From the NCBI RefSeq assembly GCF_000483485.1, contig NZ_KI519609.1, positions 686,072-750,071 of the forward strand: DNA of 64,000 bases, written 5' to 3'. A model generated the notes under the pieces. It saw only the letters and a program-made list of their open reading frames with translations, was not told where the DNA came from and ran no database searches. Below, piece after piece: positions 9,797 to 18,657 of the stretch. The position numbers and the translations under genes were made by a program. This DNA is from Thiomicrorhabdus chilensis DSM 12352. Its GTDB lineage: Bacteria > Pseudomonadota > Gammaproteobacteria > Thiomicrospirales > Thiomicrospiraceae. The number at the start of each line of letters is the position of its first letter. The stretch's first letter is position 1.

Positions 9797-9914
9797 TTGC
9801 ATCCGCTTGAGCGGGCAATAAAGCCAGCTAGGTTTCGGTTTAGGATTGAACGTGGGGATATGTTCAAGAACTGGCTTAAGTTATGATTCTGATGGGAAAA
9901 AAGCATTTTGAAGT

Positions 9915-9942
9915 GCCGCTGACTTTGTCGAGCGGCTTTTTT
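9915..9942 (+). terminator. Rho-independent terminator after folD
   Basis: GCCGCT (9915-9920) pairs with AGCGGC (9931-9936), with a possible inner GAC/GTC pair, followed by a T-run at 9937-9942. It lies about 120 bases after folD and would close the mgd-gmaS-mgs-folD operon. Confidence 0.75.
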
Positions 9943-10031
9943 GTTGGGAAGACAAGAGGCTATTAAAGCATTGGTTTTGGCTTTACGGTCAGCGGATTAG
10001 CGGGAATTGAACACACTTTAGAGGGTTGAAA

Positions 10032-10718
10032 ATGAAGATTCTGATATTGCAGCATACCGCCACCGAAGGGGCCGGTATGGTTTTGGACTGGTGTGCACAA
10101 AAGGGGGCGGAGGTATCCTATATTAACTTGTATGAATCCCATCCACGGTTTGATCTGGATGAACCCGTTCAACTGCTGGTCGTGCTGGGTGGCCCTATGA
10201 GCGTCAATGATGAAAACGATTATCCCTGGCTTAAAGCCGAAAAGTGCTTTATCCGCCAGTGTCTTGAAGCATCGATACCTATTTTGGGACTGTGTTTGGG
10301 CGCGCAACTGATTGCATCGGCATTGGGCTCTCAGGTCGTGGCGAACTCGGAATCCGAAATTGGCTGGCATGAGATTGAAGGGCTGGCCAATCAAACGGAC
10401 GTTTTCCCATTGCCCGCTTGCATGCCGGTGTTTCATTGGCACGGTGAGACATTTGAATTACCACCCCATTCGATTCGTCTGGCAAAAAGTGCTGCCTGTG
10501 AAAATCAGGGTTTTCAATTGGGTGACAAGGTGATTGGGTTGCAGTTTCATCCCGAAATCACTGTGGACACGATTGAGACGTGGATTGCGGATGCCAGTGA
10601 ATCGCTTAAGCCTTCAAGCTATGTGCAAACCCCTGATGAGATGCGGGCTCAAGCCCAAACGTATCTTCCTGATTCGAAAGCGCTGTTGTTTGAAGTGTTG
10701 GATTATCTAGTGAAGTAG
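10032..10718 (+). CDS. Class I glutamine amidotransferase, GuaA-type domain protein
   Basis: This 228-residue single-domain protein has the class I glutaminase triad: the Cys nucleophile in ILGLCLGAQLIA (about residue 83) and the His/Glu pair in GLQFHPEIT (about 170), plus the oxyanion strand VVLGGPMS (about 52). No synthetase domain is attached, so it is not GMP synthase itself. Stand-alone members of this group act on gamma-glutamyl compounds or serve as partner glutaminases; the substrate here is unknown. ATG 10032 is preferred over an upstream TTG because GAGGG precedes it. The folD terminator separates it from the methylamine operon, so a pathway link is only suggested by proximity. Confidence 0.85.
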   Translation: MKILILQHTATEGAGMVLDWCAQKGAEVSYINLYESHPRFDLDEPVQLLVVLGGPMSVNDENDYPWLKAEKCFIRQCLEASIPILGLCLGAQLIASALGSQVVANSESEIGWHEIEGLANQTDVFPLPACMPVFHWHGETFELPPHSIRLAKSAACENQGFQLGDKVIGLQFHPEITVDTIETWIADASESLKPSSYVQTPDEMRAQAQTYLPDSKALLFEVLDYLVK

Positions 10719-10827
10719 ACGCAAAGGTGAATAGGCAAAAGCGTATTCACTGCTTTATCTCTCACACCCTCCCGCGTTTAATTCATTCTTCTGTTCAATT
10801 CAATCCCGTCTGGTTTTTCTTTTTTTG

Positions 10828-10851
10828 AAAATGAACAGGCCTGTTCATTTT
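10828..10851. terminator. Perfect 24-base palindrome built on CAGGCCTG; probable bidirectional terminator
   Basis: The arm AAAATGAACAGG (10828-10839) is followed directly by its exact reverse complement (10840-10851), giving a loopless 24-base dyad. It sits between the convergent amidotransferase (plus) and GNAT (minus) genes and has A/T runs at both ends. It is one of the intergenic CAGGCCTG elements of this window. Confidence 0.7.
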
Positions 10852-10853
10852 GC

Positions 10854-11297
10854 TTACAATGATTTGGAAAAAACCCCCAGTCGGGTTTGATTGAACGCCT
10901 GTTTGCGGTAAAACTCAATCGCCGCCTCATTCTCTAAATCGTAGACCAGTTGCGCGCGGCTGCAGCCGGCCTTTTGACAGCATTCTATGATCTGATTCAG
11001 CAGTTGCTGACCAATGCCTTGGCTTCGGTACTTTTGGTCGATGACCAGATCCTCGATCCACGCCGATTTGTTGCCGGTTGCGGTGGAGTAGACCCATTGA
11101 GCGGTGCCCATACCAATCACCCGGTCTTGTTCATTGGTTGCCACTTTGCAGACACAATCGACACTCTGGATGATGTGTGCTAATGCCGTCTGGTGTTTTT
11201 GGGCATCAAATTCAAAGTCGGCTTCAATGGAAAAGAGCTGTTTCAAGAGGTCGGTCATGGCGTTCAGGTCGGAGGAGTTCGCATCCCGTATGTTCAT
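10854..11297 (-). CDS. GNAT family N-acetyltransferase
   Basis: This 147-residue single GNAT domain shows the acetyl-CoA-binding motif A, YRSQGIGQQLLNQIIECCQKAG (key residues Q-x-x-G-I-G-x-x-L, about residue 90), followed by YDLENEAAIEFYRKQAF, the usual motif B with the catalytic-region Tyr. The substrate cannot be read from the sequence. GGAGAAC precedes the ATG on the minus strand. The gene ends 3 bases before the 24-base palindrome at 10828-10851. It lies downstream of amtB, with a terminator between them, and is probably transcribed separately. Confidence 0.85.
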   Translation of the reverse strand: MNIRDANSSDLNAMTDLLKQLFSIEADFEFDAQKHQTALAHIIQSVDCVCKVATNEQDRVIGMGTAQWVYSTATGNKSAWIEDLVIDQKYRSQGIGQQLLNQIIECCQKAGCSRAQLVYDLENEAAIEFYRKQAFNQTRLGVFSKSL

Positions 11298-11329
11298 AAA
11301 GTTCTCCTTTTATTATTCTATAGCCAATA

Positions 11330-11355
11330 AAAAAGGCCGCGAGTGCGGCCTTTTT
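11330..11355 (-). terminator. Rho-independent terminator of glnK-amtB
   Basis: AAAAAGGCCGC (11330-11340) pairs exactly with GCGGCCTTTTT (11345-11355) around the tetraloop GAGT. It lies 20 bases beyond the amtB stop on the minus strand, and the A-run at the left end reads as a U-run in that direction. Confidence 0.88.
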
Positions 11356-11374
11356 ATCTTAAACGGATCGTGAA

Positions 11375-12628
11375 TTATGACTTGTGGTCAAATTCAGGGT
11401 AGGCTTCCATGCCACACTCTTTCATATCCATACCTTCCATCTCTTCTTCCTCAGTAGGACGAAGACCCATTGTCTTATCAATGATGTATAGAACAATGAT
11501 TGAGGCGATGAACATCCAAGCGAAGGTAGCAACCGTACCGACCAACTGACCGAAGAAAGTTGCATCCGCATTGCTGAATAGTACCGCGAAGATACCCCAG
11601 ATACCGGCTGTACCGTGTACAGAGATGGCACCCACAGGATCGTCCAGTTTCATTTTGTCCATGAACACGACAGACAATACGACAATCAGACCACCGATGG
11701 CACCGATGAACATGGCCAAACCTGGAGTAGGCGCAAGCGGTTCTGCGGTAATGGAAACCAGACCGGCTAGAGCACCGTTGAGCACCATGGTCAAATCGGT
11801 TTTACCAAACATGAACTTACTTAATAACGCCGCTGCAATCATACCCGCTGCGGCGGCTGCATTGGTGTTGACGAAAATCGCCGCAACTGCATTGGCTTCA
11901 TCGACGTTTGAAACCATCAGTTCCGAACCACCGTTGAAACCGAACCAGCCCATCCACAGGATAAACATACCCAATGTCGCCATTGGCAGGTTGGCACCTG
12001 GAATCGGGTGAACTTCACCGTTAGGTCCGTATTTACCTTTACGCGCACCAACCATGATGACGGCTGCCAATGCGGCGGCTGCACCTGCCATGTGAACCAC
12101 AACAGAACCGGCGAAATCCTGGAAGCCAAGCTGGTCTAACCAACCGCCGCCCCATTTCCAGTAACCTTCCATAGGGTAAATCACAGACGTCATGACTACT
12201 GCGAAAACAAGGAAAGGCCAAAGCTTCATGCGCTCAGCAATCGCACCCGATACAATCGACATGGTGGCCGCTGCAAATACCGCCTGGAAAATGAAATCAG
12301 ACATGCCTGAGTAGTAAGGCGCACCTTCACCACCGGCAATCACCGCTTCCACCGTATTGTCCGCACCCAAGAAGAAGCTTAGGTCAGGTAGGTAGGCGCT
12401 GATTGGATCGCCCGGATACATCACGTTGTAACCCACAATCAGGTACATCGTACAAGCCACACTGTAGAGCAGTGCGTTTTTAGTTAGTATTTCAACTGTA
12501 TTTTTACTACGAACAAGGCCCGCTTCCAGCATCGCGAAACCGGCAGCCATCCACATGACAAGTACAGCGCTCATTAAAAAATAAAACGTATCCAAAGCGT
12601 AGGATAGTTGTAAAAAATTCCCTTCCAT
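11375..12628 (-). CDS. amtB: Ammonium transporter Amt/MEP family
   Basis: This 417-residue polytopic inner-membrane protein has about eleven hydrophobic segments. Pore residues are recognisable: the first pore His in AGSVVVHMAGAAAALAAV (about residue 175), the second in AISVHGTAGIWGIFA (about 325), and the GWFGFNGGSEL signature. It conducts ammonium and in this family also methylammonium, which would supply the methylamine operon next door. The short C-terminal cytoplasmic tail is the expected GlnK contact. It lies 20 bases downstream of glnK in the standard glnK-amtB arrangement and ends in a strong terminator. Confidence 0.95.
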   Translation of the reverse strand: MEGNFLQLSYALDTFYFLMSAVLVMWMAAGFAMLEAGLVRSKNTVEILTKNALLYSVACTMYLIVGYNVMYPGDPISAYLPDLSFFLGADNTVEAVIAGGEGAPYYSGMSDFIFQAVFAAATMSIVSGAIAERMKLWPFLVFAVVMTSVIYPMEGYWKWGGGWLDQLGFQDFAGSVVVHMAGAAAALAAVIMVGARKGKYGPNGEVHPIPGANLPMATLGMFILWMGWFGFNGGSELMVSNVDEANAVAAIFVNTNAAAAAGMIAAALLSKFMFGKTDLTMVLNGALAGLVSITAEPLAPTPGLAMFIGAIGGLIVVLSVVFMDKMKLDDPVGAISVHGTAGIWGIFAVLFSNADATFFGQLVGTVATFAWMFIASIIVLYIIDKTMGLRPTEEEEMEGMDMKECGMEAYPEFDHKS

Positions 12629-12648
12629 AATCTACTCCATCTTAAAAG

Positions 12649-12987
12649 TTATAGTGCATCGTCGCCTGTTTCCGAGGTGCGGATACGGATAACTTCTTCT
12701 AATGGCAAAATGAAAATTTTGCCATCGCCAATTTTGCCTGTTTTGGCCTGTTCAACAATAAGCGCAACCACTCTATCTACCATCTCGTCAGCTATCGCTA
12801 TTTCTAACGATACCTTAGGAACAAAAGAAATTTCGTATTCCGCTCCTCTGTAGATTTCATGCTGGCCTTTTTGACGTCCATAACCCTTTACTTCGGAAAC
12901 AGTCAGACCAAAATCGCCTAGCTCTGAAAGAGATTCTCGAACACTGTCTAGTTTGTAAGGATTAATGACCGCTTTAATTAGTTTCAT
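12649..12987 (-). CDS. glnK: Nitrogen regulatory protein P-II
   Basis: This 112-residue PII trimer subunit senses ATP/ADP and 2-oxoglutarate and gates AmtB. The T-loop is present with the uridylylation Tyr at position 51 (RGAEY), and the C-loop signature TGKIGDGKIFILPLEEVIRIRT is complete. The T-loop context EYEISFVPK differs from the common EYxVDFLPK but keeps the tyrosine. It is co-transcribed with amtB. Linkage to amtB favours GlnK rather than GlnB. The upstream region carries two inverted repeats that may be regulatory. Confidence 0.93.
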   Translation of the reverse strand: MKLIKAVINPYKLDSVRESLSELGDFGLTVSEVKGYGRQKGQHEIYRGAEYEISFVPKVSLEIAIADEMVDRVVALIVEQAKTGKIGDGKIFILPLEEVIRIRTSETGDDAL

Positions 12988-13018
12988 ATCGCGAGCCCCC
13001 TCAAAAGAAATTGAAAAG

Positions 13019-13076
13019 AACCAAACCGCACAAAATTTCAGCAGTTTGGTTCAAAGTTGGTATGGAACAAATACCA
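13019..13076 (-). promoter_or_regulatory. Two inverted repeats upstream of glnK-amtB
   Basis: AACCAAAC (13019-13026) and GTTTGGTT (13044-13051) form an 18-base-centred dyad 8/8. TGGTAT (13058-13063) and ATACCA (13071-13076) form a second. Both lie 30-90 bases upstream of the glnK start. A clear NtrC box or sigma-54 -24/-12 element was not found, so the repeats are candidate operators of unknown regulator. Confidence 0.4.
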
Positions 13077-13201
13077 GCAAGGGTAAAGATAGTTTAATGC
13101 CAGGAATAAAAAGTTAATTCAAATCATTGGCTTAGGTGAAAATGGGAAGGGTTATTTCTTTTTAGGAAATAAAGTTGCACCAATAGTAGTGGAGATGGGA
13201 G

Positions 13202-13798
13202 TTATTCTGGTGCGTTCTGGTCGTAAAAAATGATGTTTAGAAAGCGAATAGGCACTTCGATGAGCTCTTCCGGGCCATGCGAAATTCTGGCGTCATAGGT
13301 CAAGGAGTCGCCAGGCTTCATATGATAGGTTTGCTTGCCATGGCGATAAATCAGCTCGCCTTCCAGAAGGTGCATGAACACCTTACCCTCATGGCTGAAG
13401 GTTGGAAAGACTTCGCTTTTATTGTCCAGCGAGATTAAAAAAGGTTCAAATAGCTTTTTGGGCCCGTGGTCGTAAGCAAGCAAGTGGTAGGTGTGACCTA
13501 CCTTGGTGCCTCTGCGAACCACCTCCAGTTTTTCCTCTGATCGTACAAGCTGTGCACCGCCTTCCTCGGAATCGAACTCCCTGAAGAATGACGAGATAGG
13601 CACACCTAATGCTCTGGAGATTTTCAGCAATGAATCCAAGCTGGGAGAAACCTGTCCGTTTTCGATCTTGCTCAACATGCCGCGGCTGATGCCTGATTGT
13701 TCGGCAATATCCGCAATGGTCAGGCCTTGCTTCTTACGCGCAGTGTTGATGATTTTTCCAATATGCAGATCTAGGGTTTGGTGTTCTTTTATGCTCAT
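13202..13798 (-). CDS. XRE-family regulator with C-terminal cupin sensor domain
   Basis: This 198-residue protein combines an N-terminal helix-turn-helix (residues about 14-70; LTIADIAEQSGISRGMLSKIENGQ, SLDSLLKISRALGV) with a cupin domain (about 115-190; FSHEGKVFMHLLEGELIY, MKPGDSLTYDARISHGPEEL). Regulators of this architecture control uptake and catabolism of amines, amino acids and polyamines and are often placed beside GlnT/GlxBCD-type gene sets. It could therefore control the mgd-gmaS-mgs operon or glnK-amtB; this is inference from architecture and distance only. Its own gene is read away from tRNA-Asn and dab, with a leader of about 150 bases before the tRNA terminator. Confidence 0.85.
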   Translation of the reverse strand: MSIKEHQTLDLHIGKIINTARKKQGLTIADIAEQSGISRGMLSKIENGQVSPSLDSLLKISRALGVPISSFFREFDSEEGGAQLVRSEEKLEVVRRGTKVGHTYHLLAYDHGPKKLFEPFLISLDNKSEVFPTFSHEGKVFMHLLEGELIYRHGKQTYHMKPGDSLTYDARISHGPEELIEVPIRFLNIIFYDQNAPE

Positions 13799-13950
13799 AG
13801 CTGTCTTGTAAATACCATGTAAGTGAAGTCAATAAAGGACTGAATGAAACCTAAATTACGTGGGTAATTATACAGGGTTAGAGTGTGTTACAGCTAGTGA
13901 TTCGATAGAAACGGCAGCTTGCCATGAGAAGTGGGAGAGGTATAAATAAA

Positions 13951-13983
13951 AAACCCCAAGCTTATTGAATAGGCTTGGGGTTT
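13951..13983 (-). terminator. Terminator of tRNA-Asn
   Basis: AAACCCCAAGC (13951-13961) pairs with GCTTGGGGTTT (13973-13983). On the minus strand it follows the tRNA 3' end by five bases and is followed by a T-rich tract. Confidence 0.85.
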
Positions 13984-13988
13984 GAATA

Positions 13989-14064
13989 TGGCTCCCGATG
14001 CTGGACTCGAACCAGCGACATACGGATTAACAGTCCGGTGTTCTACCAACTGAACTAATCGGGA
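13989..14064 (-). tRNA. tRNA-Asn (GTT)
   Basis: The 76-base gene folds as a standard cloverleaf on the minus strand: acceptor TCCCGAT / ATCGGGA, discriminator G, encoded CCA, anticodon loop CTGTTAA with GTT, and a T-loop containing TTCGAGT. Confidence 0.95.
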
Positions 14065-14098
14065 TTAGTAGACCAAGCTTGTCGCTTGATGAGTGCGT

Positions 14099-14126
14099 AT
14101 TATAGGGAAAATTTTGGGCTCTGCAA
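14099..14126 (-). promoter_or_regulatory. Sigma-70 promoter of tRNA-Asn
   Basis: On the minus strand TTGCAG (14121-14126) and TATAAT (14099-14104) are 16 bases apart, about 35 bases upstream of the tRNA 5' end. Confidence 0.75.
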
Positions 14127-14265
14127 CCCCTTTTTATAAAAAGTTTTCATTTTTATGACGCTTTAAAAACAGGCTTGCCCGGTTTTGTCCCAATGTTGAA
14201 AAAAATGGCTACATAAACTGTCATTTGTACAGCGATTCAAGCCCTTTTAAGGGCCTTAGACAGGT

Positions 14266-16713
14266 TTAGACTGAGGCGTCTTTCCATTCAAGGTTACGAA
14301 GGCGTTGAATGTGGCCATTCCGATCCCAGTGGAATAAATACAACCATTCATTGTCGATCAGGTTTCTGACCGCTTCATGCTCTTTTGCCACCCGTTCAAT
14401 GGCTTCTTTGGGGGCGTCGATGTAGACGCTCAGACGCAGAGGTTCGTGCATCCAGTTTTCACCATCGTGCAGGGATTGCATGGGTAAGCCGATTCTTAAA
14501 TCTCCCCCGTTGCCTTCAAATACGCCGATGCCGCCATCCACTACATTATGCAGAACCTTGTTGCCGCTTCCGTAGATGTGGTTGTCACAAACGGATGCAT
14601 AATATTGAAGGTTGATCCAGTTGGTGACCACCATTGGGGCGGTCATGATCAGGGTGAGCAGACTGTTGTCTGTATCCTGCTCATAATCGTAATCGTGCAG
14701 GAAGGTGCGCCCCTCGAAATCCAGGCCGCGGGTTCGCGATCTGGGAGCCACGATGAATGCGGCGTTATTGGAAAGCCCCCATTCCGGACGTACCTGGGAC
14801 CAGTCCTTGGCGCGACGCTTGATGGATTGGTGCAGGGCTTGACCGTGCAGATGGGTTAAGCCGAGTCGGGTGGCTCTTTCCTGACGTGCCAAAGTCGTGG
14901 CCTGTTCTAACCAGCATTGCAGCTCGTTAGGGACTTGATCTATTCCGTAGCAGGTAAACTCATCGGTGGTGGTGTTGTGCATGGCGGCAATGAACTGGGT
15001 GTCTTCCGGGATAGTCATCCCTTGATTCACCAGGCCTTGTCGAACCTGGGGGTCATTGAGCAAGTAGGCCAGTACCCTGACGTTGACTTCACCGGTTTGT
15101 CCGCCGCAGGCACCGCAGTCGAGACCGGCAGCATGCGGATTGTTGCAACTGCTGCTGCCGTGACCCACCAGCATGACGTGTTTGGCCAGATTCTTATCCA
15201 GCCCCATCGCCTTGAGAATTCCGGCGGCCAGTTCGACTTTCTGCTGCAGGCTGACCGGTTCGCCATCCTGACTCAACTCAAAATCATCCTGCATGGGCAG
15301 ATTGTTGATCGGATGTGCATGTTCTTCTGGAAACAGGCTGTTGCGTAACAGTTTGAAGGCATACATCAGCCCAACGGATTCGACCATGCTGAAGGTGGCT
15401 GGAGGAGCATTCCCCCATTCGATCCAGCGGGCTTTTTTGTTAAGTTTTTGCTCGGTGGCGATCAGCGTGGTCGATTCGGTGATCGGACGAACACGAATTG
15501 CAGATTTGAGCAGGCCTGGTAGCTGAGGTCTGGCAACCTCGCTTCCAGTTGGCTGAAATTCGATTGGCAGTCCAAAGAAACCGGCAAAACCTAGGGTTTC
15601 AATGTCGGGATGCTGAGCCTCGAGCGCTCGGCGCATGACTTCCGATCGAACATCGATGCAGAAAGCCGCCTGAAGCAGGGGCTGGCTTTCGGTTTGGGTT
15701 TTCTTGGCGGAAGAGACGTGTTGCAATTGTTGATGCAATTGCGATTGATAGGCGATTTCCGCCGCACGTTGCCAAACCCATGCCTTGCTTTGTGATTCCT
15801 TGTGGGTCTCAATCAACTTGGGCAGGATAGTCAGTTGATGACGCCACATGACTTTGAGTTCGTTGAAAACGGAACGGTCACTGTTTTTTTGATGACGCCA
15901 CAGCACCCATTCCCAGGCCATGCGAATGGCCAGAAAGTCGAGCATGAGCTGGTTGTCATGTTGCTGAAGACCATCCTGCCATTTCAGATAGGCGACCCAA
16001 GAAGCCCAGCCGTTTACGTCCATCAAAAGCGCGTGGCTATAGTCGCCAATCTGGTGTGCGGGCACACCCAAGCCAGCCAAGGCTTCGGCCAGCAAGTCTT
16101 CGGCGCTGTCGGGCAAATCAAGAAATTGCTCTGTCAGGCCGTTTTCGGCCATGAGTATTTCGATACCTTTGTCTGAACGAGTCGAGGCCAGCCAGCTGGA
16201 ATAAAGTCCTTGATAGGTATTGGCATAGGATTCTGAAAGCGGTTTTTCGCGAAAAAAGTCCGCACAGAATTGACTGATCTGATGGGTGATTTCATCGCGC
16301 CAGGCCATTTTATACTTGCGGTCACGCCCGCTATCAACGAAGTCGCTGACGTTATGCCAGTGAGTATATTCGTCATCTTCCAGTAGGTAGCGTTCCAAGG
16401 ATTCCACACTTAGATCGGCATCCACTTCTTGAGCCGCCTGGCTGAGGTGTTGTGGCTGCAGGCTTTCCATCCAGACAGACTGATAATAGGATTTGGGCAT
16501 CAAGCAGTTGACCTGTGTCAATGCGGTCAGCTTGGCGGACACGTCACTGAAATGGTGATGGCGCATTTCCCACCAAGGGTTGACTGCAATCAACTCGTCC
16601 AGCGGCCAGGTGGGAGCGATGCGTTCACACGCTTGTCTAAGCTGTGTTATTTGAGATTCGTTCAAGTGTGGCGCAAGTGCTTGCGCCTGTGAAGCAAGTT
16701 GAGCGGATGTCAT
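14266..16713 (-). CDS. dabA: DabA, inorganic carbon transporter subunit (DUF2309/UPF0753)
   Basis: This 815-residue cytoplasmic subunit of the DabAB dissolved-inorganic-carbon accumulation complex resembles a beta-carbonic anhydrase. Candidate zinc ligands and the Asp are seen in AAFCIDVRSEVMRRALE (Cys and Asp, about residue 350) and in VGHGSSSCNNPHAAGLDCGACGG (His and Cys, about 530). The N-terminal PTWPLDELIAVNPWWEM is characteristic. The start at 16713 is chosen because AGAGGAG precedes that ATG and because it overlaps the dabB stop as ATGA; a longer frame runs back into dabB. Presence of this pair indicates CO2/bicarbonate acquisition by an autotroph. Confidence 0.93.
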   Translation of the reverse strand: MTSAQLASQAQALAPHLNESQITQLRQACERIAPTWPLDELIAVNPWWEMRHHHFSDVSAKLTALTQVNCLMPKSYYQSVWMESLQPQHLSQAAQEVDADLSVESLERYLLEDDEYTHWHNVSDFVDSGRDRKYKMAWRDEITHQISQFCADFFREKPLSESYANTYQGLYSSWLASTRSDKGIEILMAENGLTEQFLDLPDSAEDLLAEALAGLGVPAHQIGDYSHALLMDVNGWASWVAYLKWQDGLQQHDNQLMLDFLAIRMAWEWVLWRHQKNSDRSVFNELKVMWRHQLTILPKLIETHKESQSKAWVWQRAAEIAYQSQLHQQLQHVSSAKKTQTESQPLLQAAFCIDVRSEVMRRALEAQHPDIETLGFAGFFGLPIEFQPTGSEVARPQLPGLLKSAIRVRPITESTTLIATEQKLNKKARWIEWGNAPPATFSMVESVGLMYAFKLLRNSLFPEEHAHPINNLPMQDDFELSQDGEPVSLQQKVELAAGILKAMGLDKNLAKHVMLVGHGSSSCNNPHAAGLDCGACGGQTGEVNVRVLAYLLNDPQVRQGLVNQGMTIPEDTQFIAAMHNTTTDEFTCYGIDQVPNELQCWLEQATTLARQERATRLGLTHLHGQALHQSIKRRAKDWSQVRPEWGLSNNAAFIVAPRSRTRGLDFEGRTFLHDYDYEQDTDNSLLTLIMTAPMVVTNWINLQYYASVCDNHIYGSGNKVLHNVVDGGIGVFEGNGGDLRIGLPMQSLHDGENWMHEPLRLSVYIDAPKEAIERVAKEHEAVRNLIDNEWLYLFHWDRNGHIQRLRNLEWKDASV

Positions 16714-18266
16714 TTGATTAACTCCTCTTTTGGAATCTGCAATTTTTTGGGCTTGAAACGAACCGGAAGACGTGTGGGGTAGATTCGCAAGTTCAATCGC
16801 GTAACCCATTCATCCAGATAGAAGCCGGCATAAAATGCGCGCCAAACTCTGGTCATGGCAGGTCTGTTGGCGTGGTAGCGTAATAAGATATAGCCGATGA
16901 AGAAACCGATCAGCAATACCGCGACCCAAAGATCGCCCGCCCAGCCCACACTGGTGGTCATCGAGGAGGCAATCCAGTGAGCGCCGGTTTTTTCGAGGCT
17001 GTAAATCACCAGAAGCACCGCGGCAAGACCAAGCATGGAAACAATTGAAGCTTGATTTAAACGACTTTTTCTTTCTGCCAGCAACAGCGTCAGGGCGATG
17101 GCGAACAGTAGCCATGGACTGTAAGGTTCAGGCAGGTTCATGACCCAGATCAGGCCAATGACCAAGGCAATTGACAGCAGGCCTGCCAGGATCCAATCAG
17201 TGGTTGTTGGGGGTTGAGCTTTGGCCAGGCGACGTTTCATGGTGGATTCCACCTCGGATCCGGAATTTAAGAAGGCGTAGGCTTTGTAGCAGGAGTGGGC
17301 CACTAGATGCAGTAGTGCCAATTCAAAGAGTCCTAAAGCACATTCCACCAGCATTAAACCCATTTGCGACATGGTAGACCAAGCCAGCCTGACTTTGACG
17401 GTGGCACGAGTCATCATCACCAATGCAGCCAGTACGGTCGTGAGTCCACCTATAACCAGCAATAGCCATTGTGCCGAGTTGGAAAGCATGATTAAAGGGG
17501 CGAAGATAATCATCAAAAAACCGCCCAAGTTGATGATCCCCGCATGCAGTAAGGCGGAAACAGGTGTGGGGGCTTCAACGACTTGAATGAGCCAGCCATG
17601 CAGGGGCAATTGGGCACATTTTATTAGAGCAGCCATGGCCAAGAGTGTCGCCGCAAACTGGTCAAGATAACTCAGTTCTTTTGCAACGCTTAAGGTTTGG
17701 TAGATGTCGCTTATCAACCAGGTTTGATGTTGATAATAGAGCAGAAACATTCCGCCTAATAAACAAGCTTCCGCCAAACGGGCGAAAATGTATTTCTTGT
17801 GCGCTGCCAATACCGCTCTTTGACGCTCCGGGTAGAAAATCAGCAAACGGTGAAGGCTGATGCTGATCGAAATCCATGCGAGCATCATGAGAAGCATATG
17901 GTTGCTGATGACAACCAGGGTCACACTTCCCAGTGTGAGAAGCAGCCAACGTAAATATCGACGTTCTTCTTCGCGGTTTCCCACCATGTAAGCGCTGGAG
18001 TAGCGTATGTTGACAAAGGCAATGAAACTGATTAATCCAAGCATCACCAGGCTGACCGGAGAGTGGGTGATCCAGGTCATGTTTTTGCTTAAGGTAAGGC
18101 TGTCCATAACGGTCAGAGTGCCCAGAATGATAGAGATTGCTAAAGCCAGCAAACTGATATTCATGGCTAAACGCCAGTTTGCACGTCGCTCATTGGTTAA
18201 AGCCGTAATAAAGAATAACAGTGGAATCGCCAGCAAAAGCAGCGACCCAATCCATTGACTGTCCAT
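16710..18266 (-). CDS. dabB: DabB, membrane subunit of inorganic carbon transporter (NuoL-like)
   Basis: This 518-residue membrane protein of the proton-conducting antiporter family (NuoL/ND5, MrpA relatives) has about 13 hydrophobic helices. The conserved core LPLHGWLIQVVEAPTPVSALLHAGIINLGGFL (about residue 220-250) contains the Lys/His region used for cation translocation. In the Dab complex it is proposed to couple cation flow to bicarbonate formation by DabA. AAAGGGAA precedes the ATG. It overlaps dabA by 4 bases. A stray NADH dehydrogenase subunit is excluded by the DabA partner and by absence of other nuo genes. Confidence 0.92.
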   Translation of the reverse strand: MDSQWIGSLLLLAIPLLFFITALTNERRANWRLAMNISLLALAISIILGTLTVMDSLTLSKNMTWITHSPVSLVMLGLISFIAFVNIRYSSAYMVGNREEERRYLRWLLLTLGSVTLVVISNHMLLMMLAWISISISLHRLLIFYPERQRAVLAAHKKYIFARLAEACLLGGMFLLYYQHQTWLISDIYQTLSVAKELSYLDQFAATLLAMAALIKCAQLPLHGWLIQVVEAPTPVSALLHAGIINLGGFLMIIFAPLIMLSNSAQWLLLVIGGLTTVLAALVMMTRATVKVRLAWSTMSQMGLMLVECALGLFELALLHLVAHSCYKAYAFLNSGSEVESTMKRRLAKAQPPTTTDWILAGLLSIALVIGLIWVMNLPEPYSPWLLFAIALTLLLAERKSRLNQASIVSMLGLAAVLLVIYSLEKTGAHWIASSMTTSVGWAGDLWVAVLLIGFFIGYILLRYHANRPAMTRVWRAFYAGFYLDEWVTRLNLRIYPTRLPVRFKPKKLQIPKEELIK

Positions 18267-18657
18267 AATGTTTTCCCTTTGATCCCTTTATTGCCTGTGG
18301 CTCTACCCTATGAAATCGAAATTTCAGGAGTTGGGGTGGCAGTAGGCACTGTGCGCTTAGGCTTAAATTTTCGGTGGATAAAGTAATCGCAACAATAAGG
18401 CGATTGCTTGCAAACTTAAACATCATGGTAAGAAATACCCAGGATAAAGAAAAATTGGTAATTCCTATGTGAGCCATAGAGTGGCAGGCATGTGATGGAC
18501 GACACCCTAAATTACATGCTTTGAATCAGTGGAGATTAATTGACGCGGTCGCAGAATGTTTAACGGCTGTATTAATTCTGATAATTAATTTGTGTTTACG
18601 GAATTTTGCCTTTAAAGTTCGTTTTAATTCCATTTTTATTTATGTAGGTATTTACAG
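18267..18657. other. 391-base non-coding region between divergent dabB and the YjbH-like gene
   Basis: No coding frame was supported here. The stretch should hold the dabBA promoter (minus) and the promoter of the polysaccharide export group (plus). An A/T-rich dyad, ATTAATT (18571-18577) with AATTAAT (18583-18589), lies about 70 bases before the YjbH start, and GAAAT/ATTTC flanks CGAA near 18312. Their function is unknown and no convincing -35/-10 pair was identified. Confidence 0.5.

Noticed and set aside
12988-13130. Sigma-54 promoter for glnK-amtB
   Set aside because: No TGGCAC-N5-TTGC-like pair was found on the minus strand; the best matches lack the GG or GC invariant bases.
14230-14262. 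Dyad AAGCCCTT-TT-AAGGGCCTT after dabA as a terminator
   Set aside because: The stem is short and no T-run follows on the minus strand, so it was not listed.
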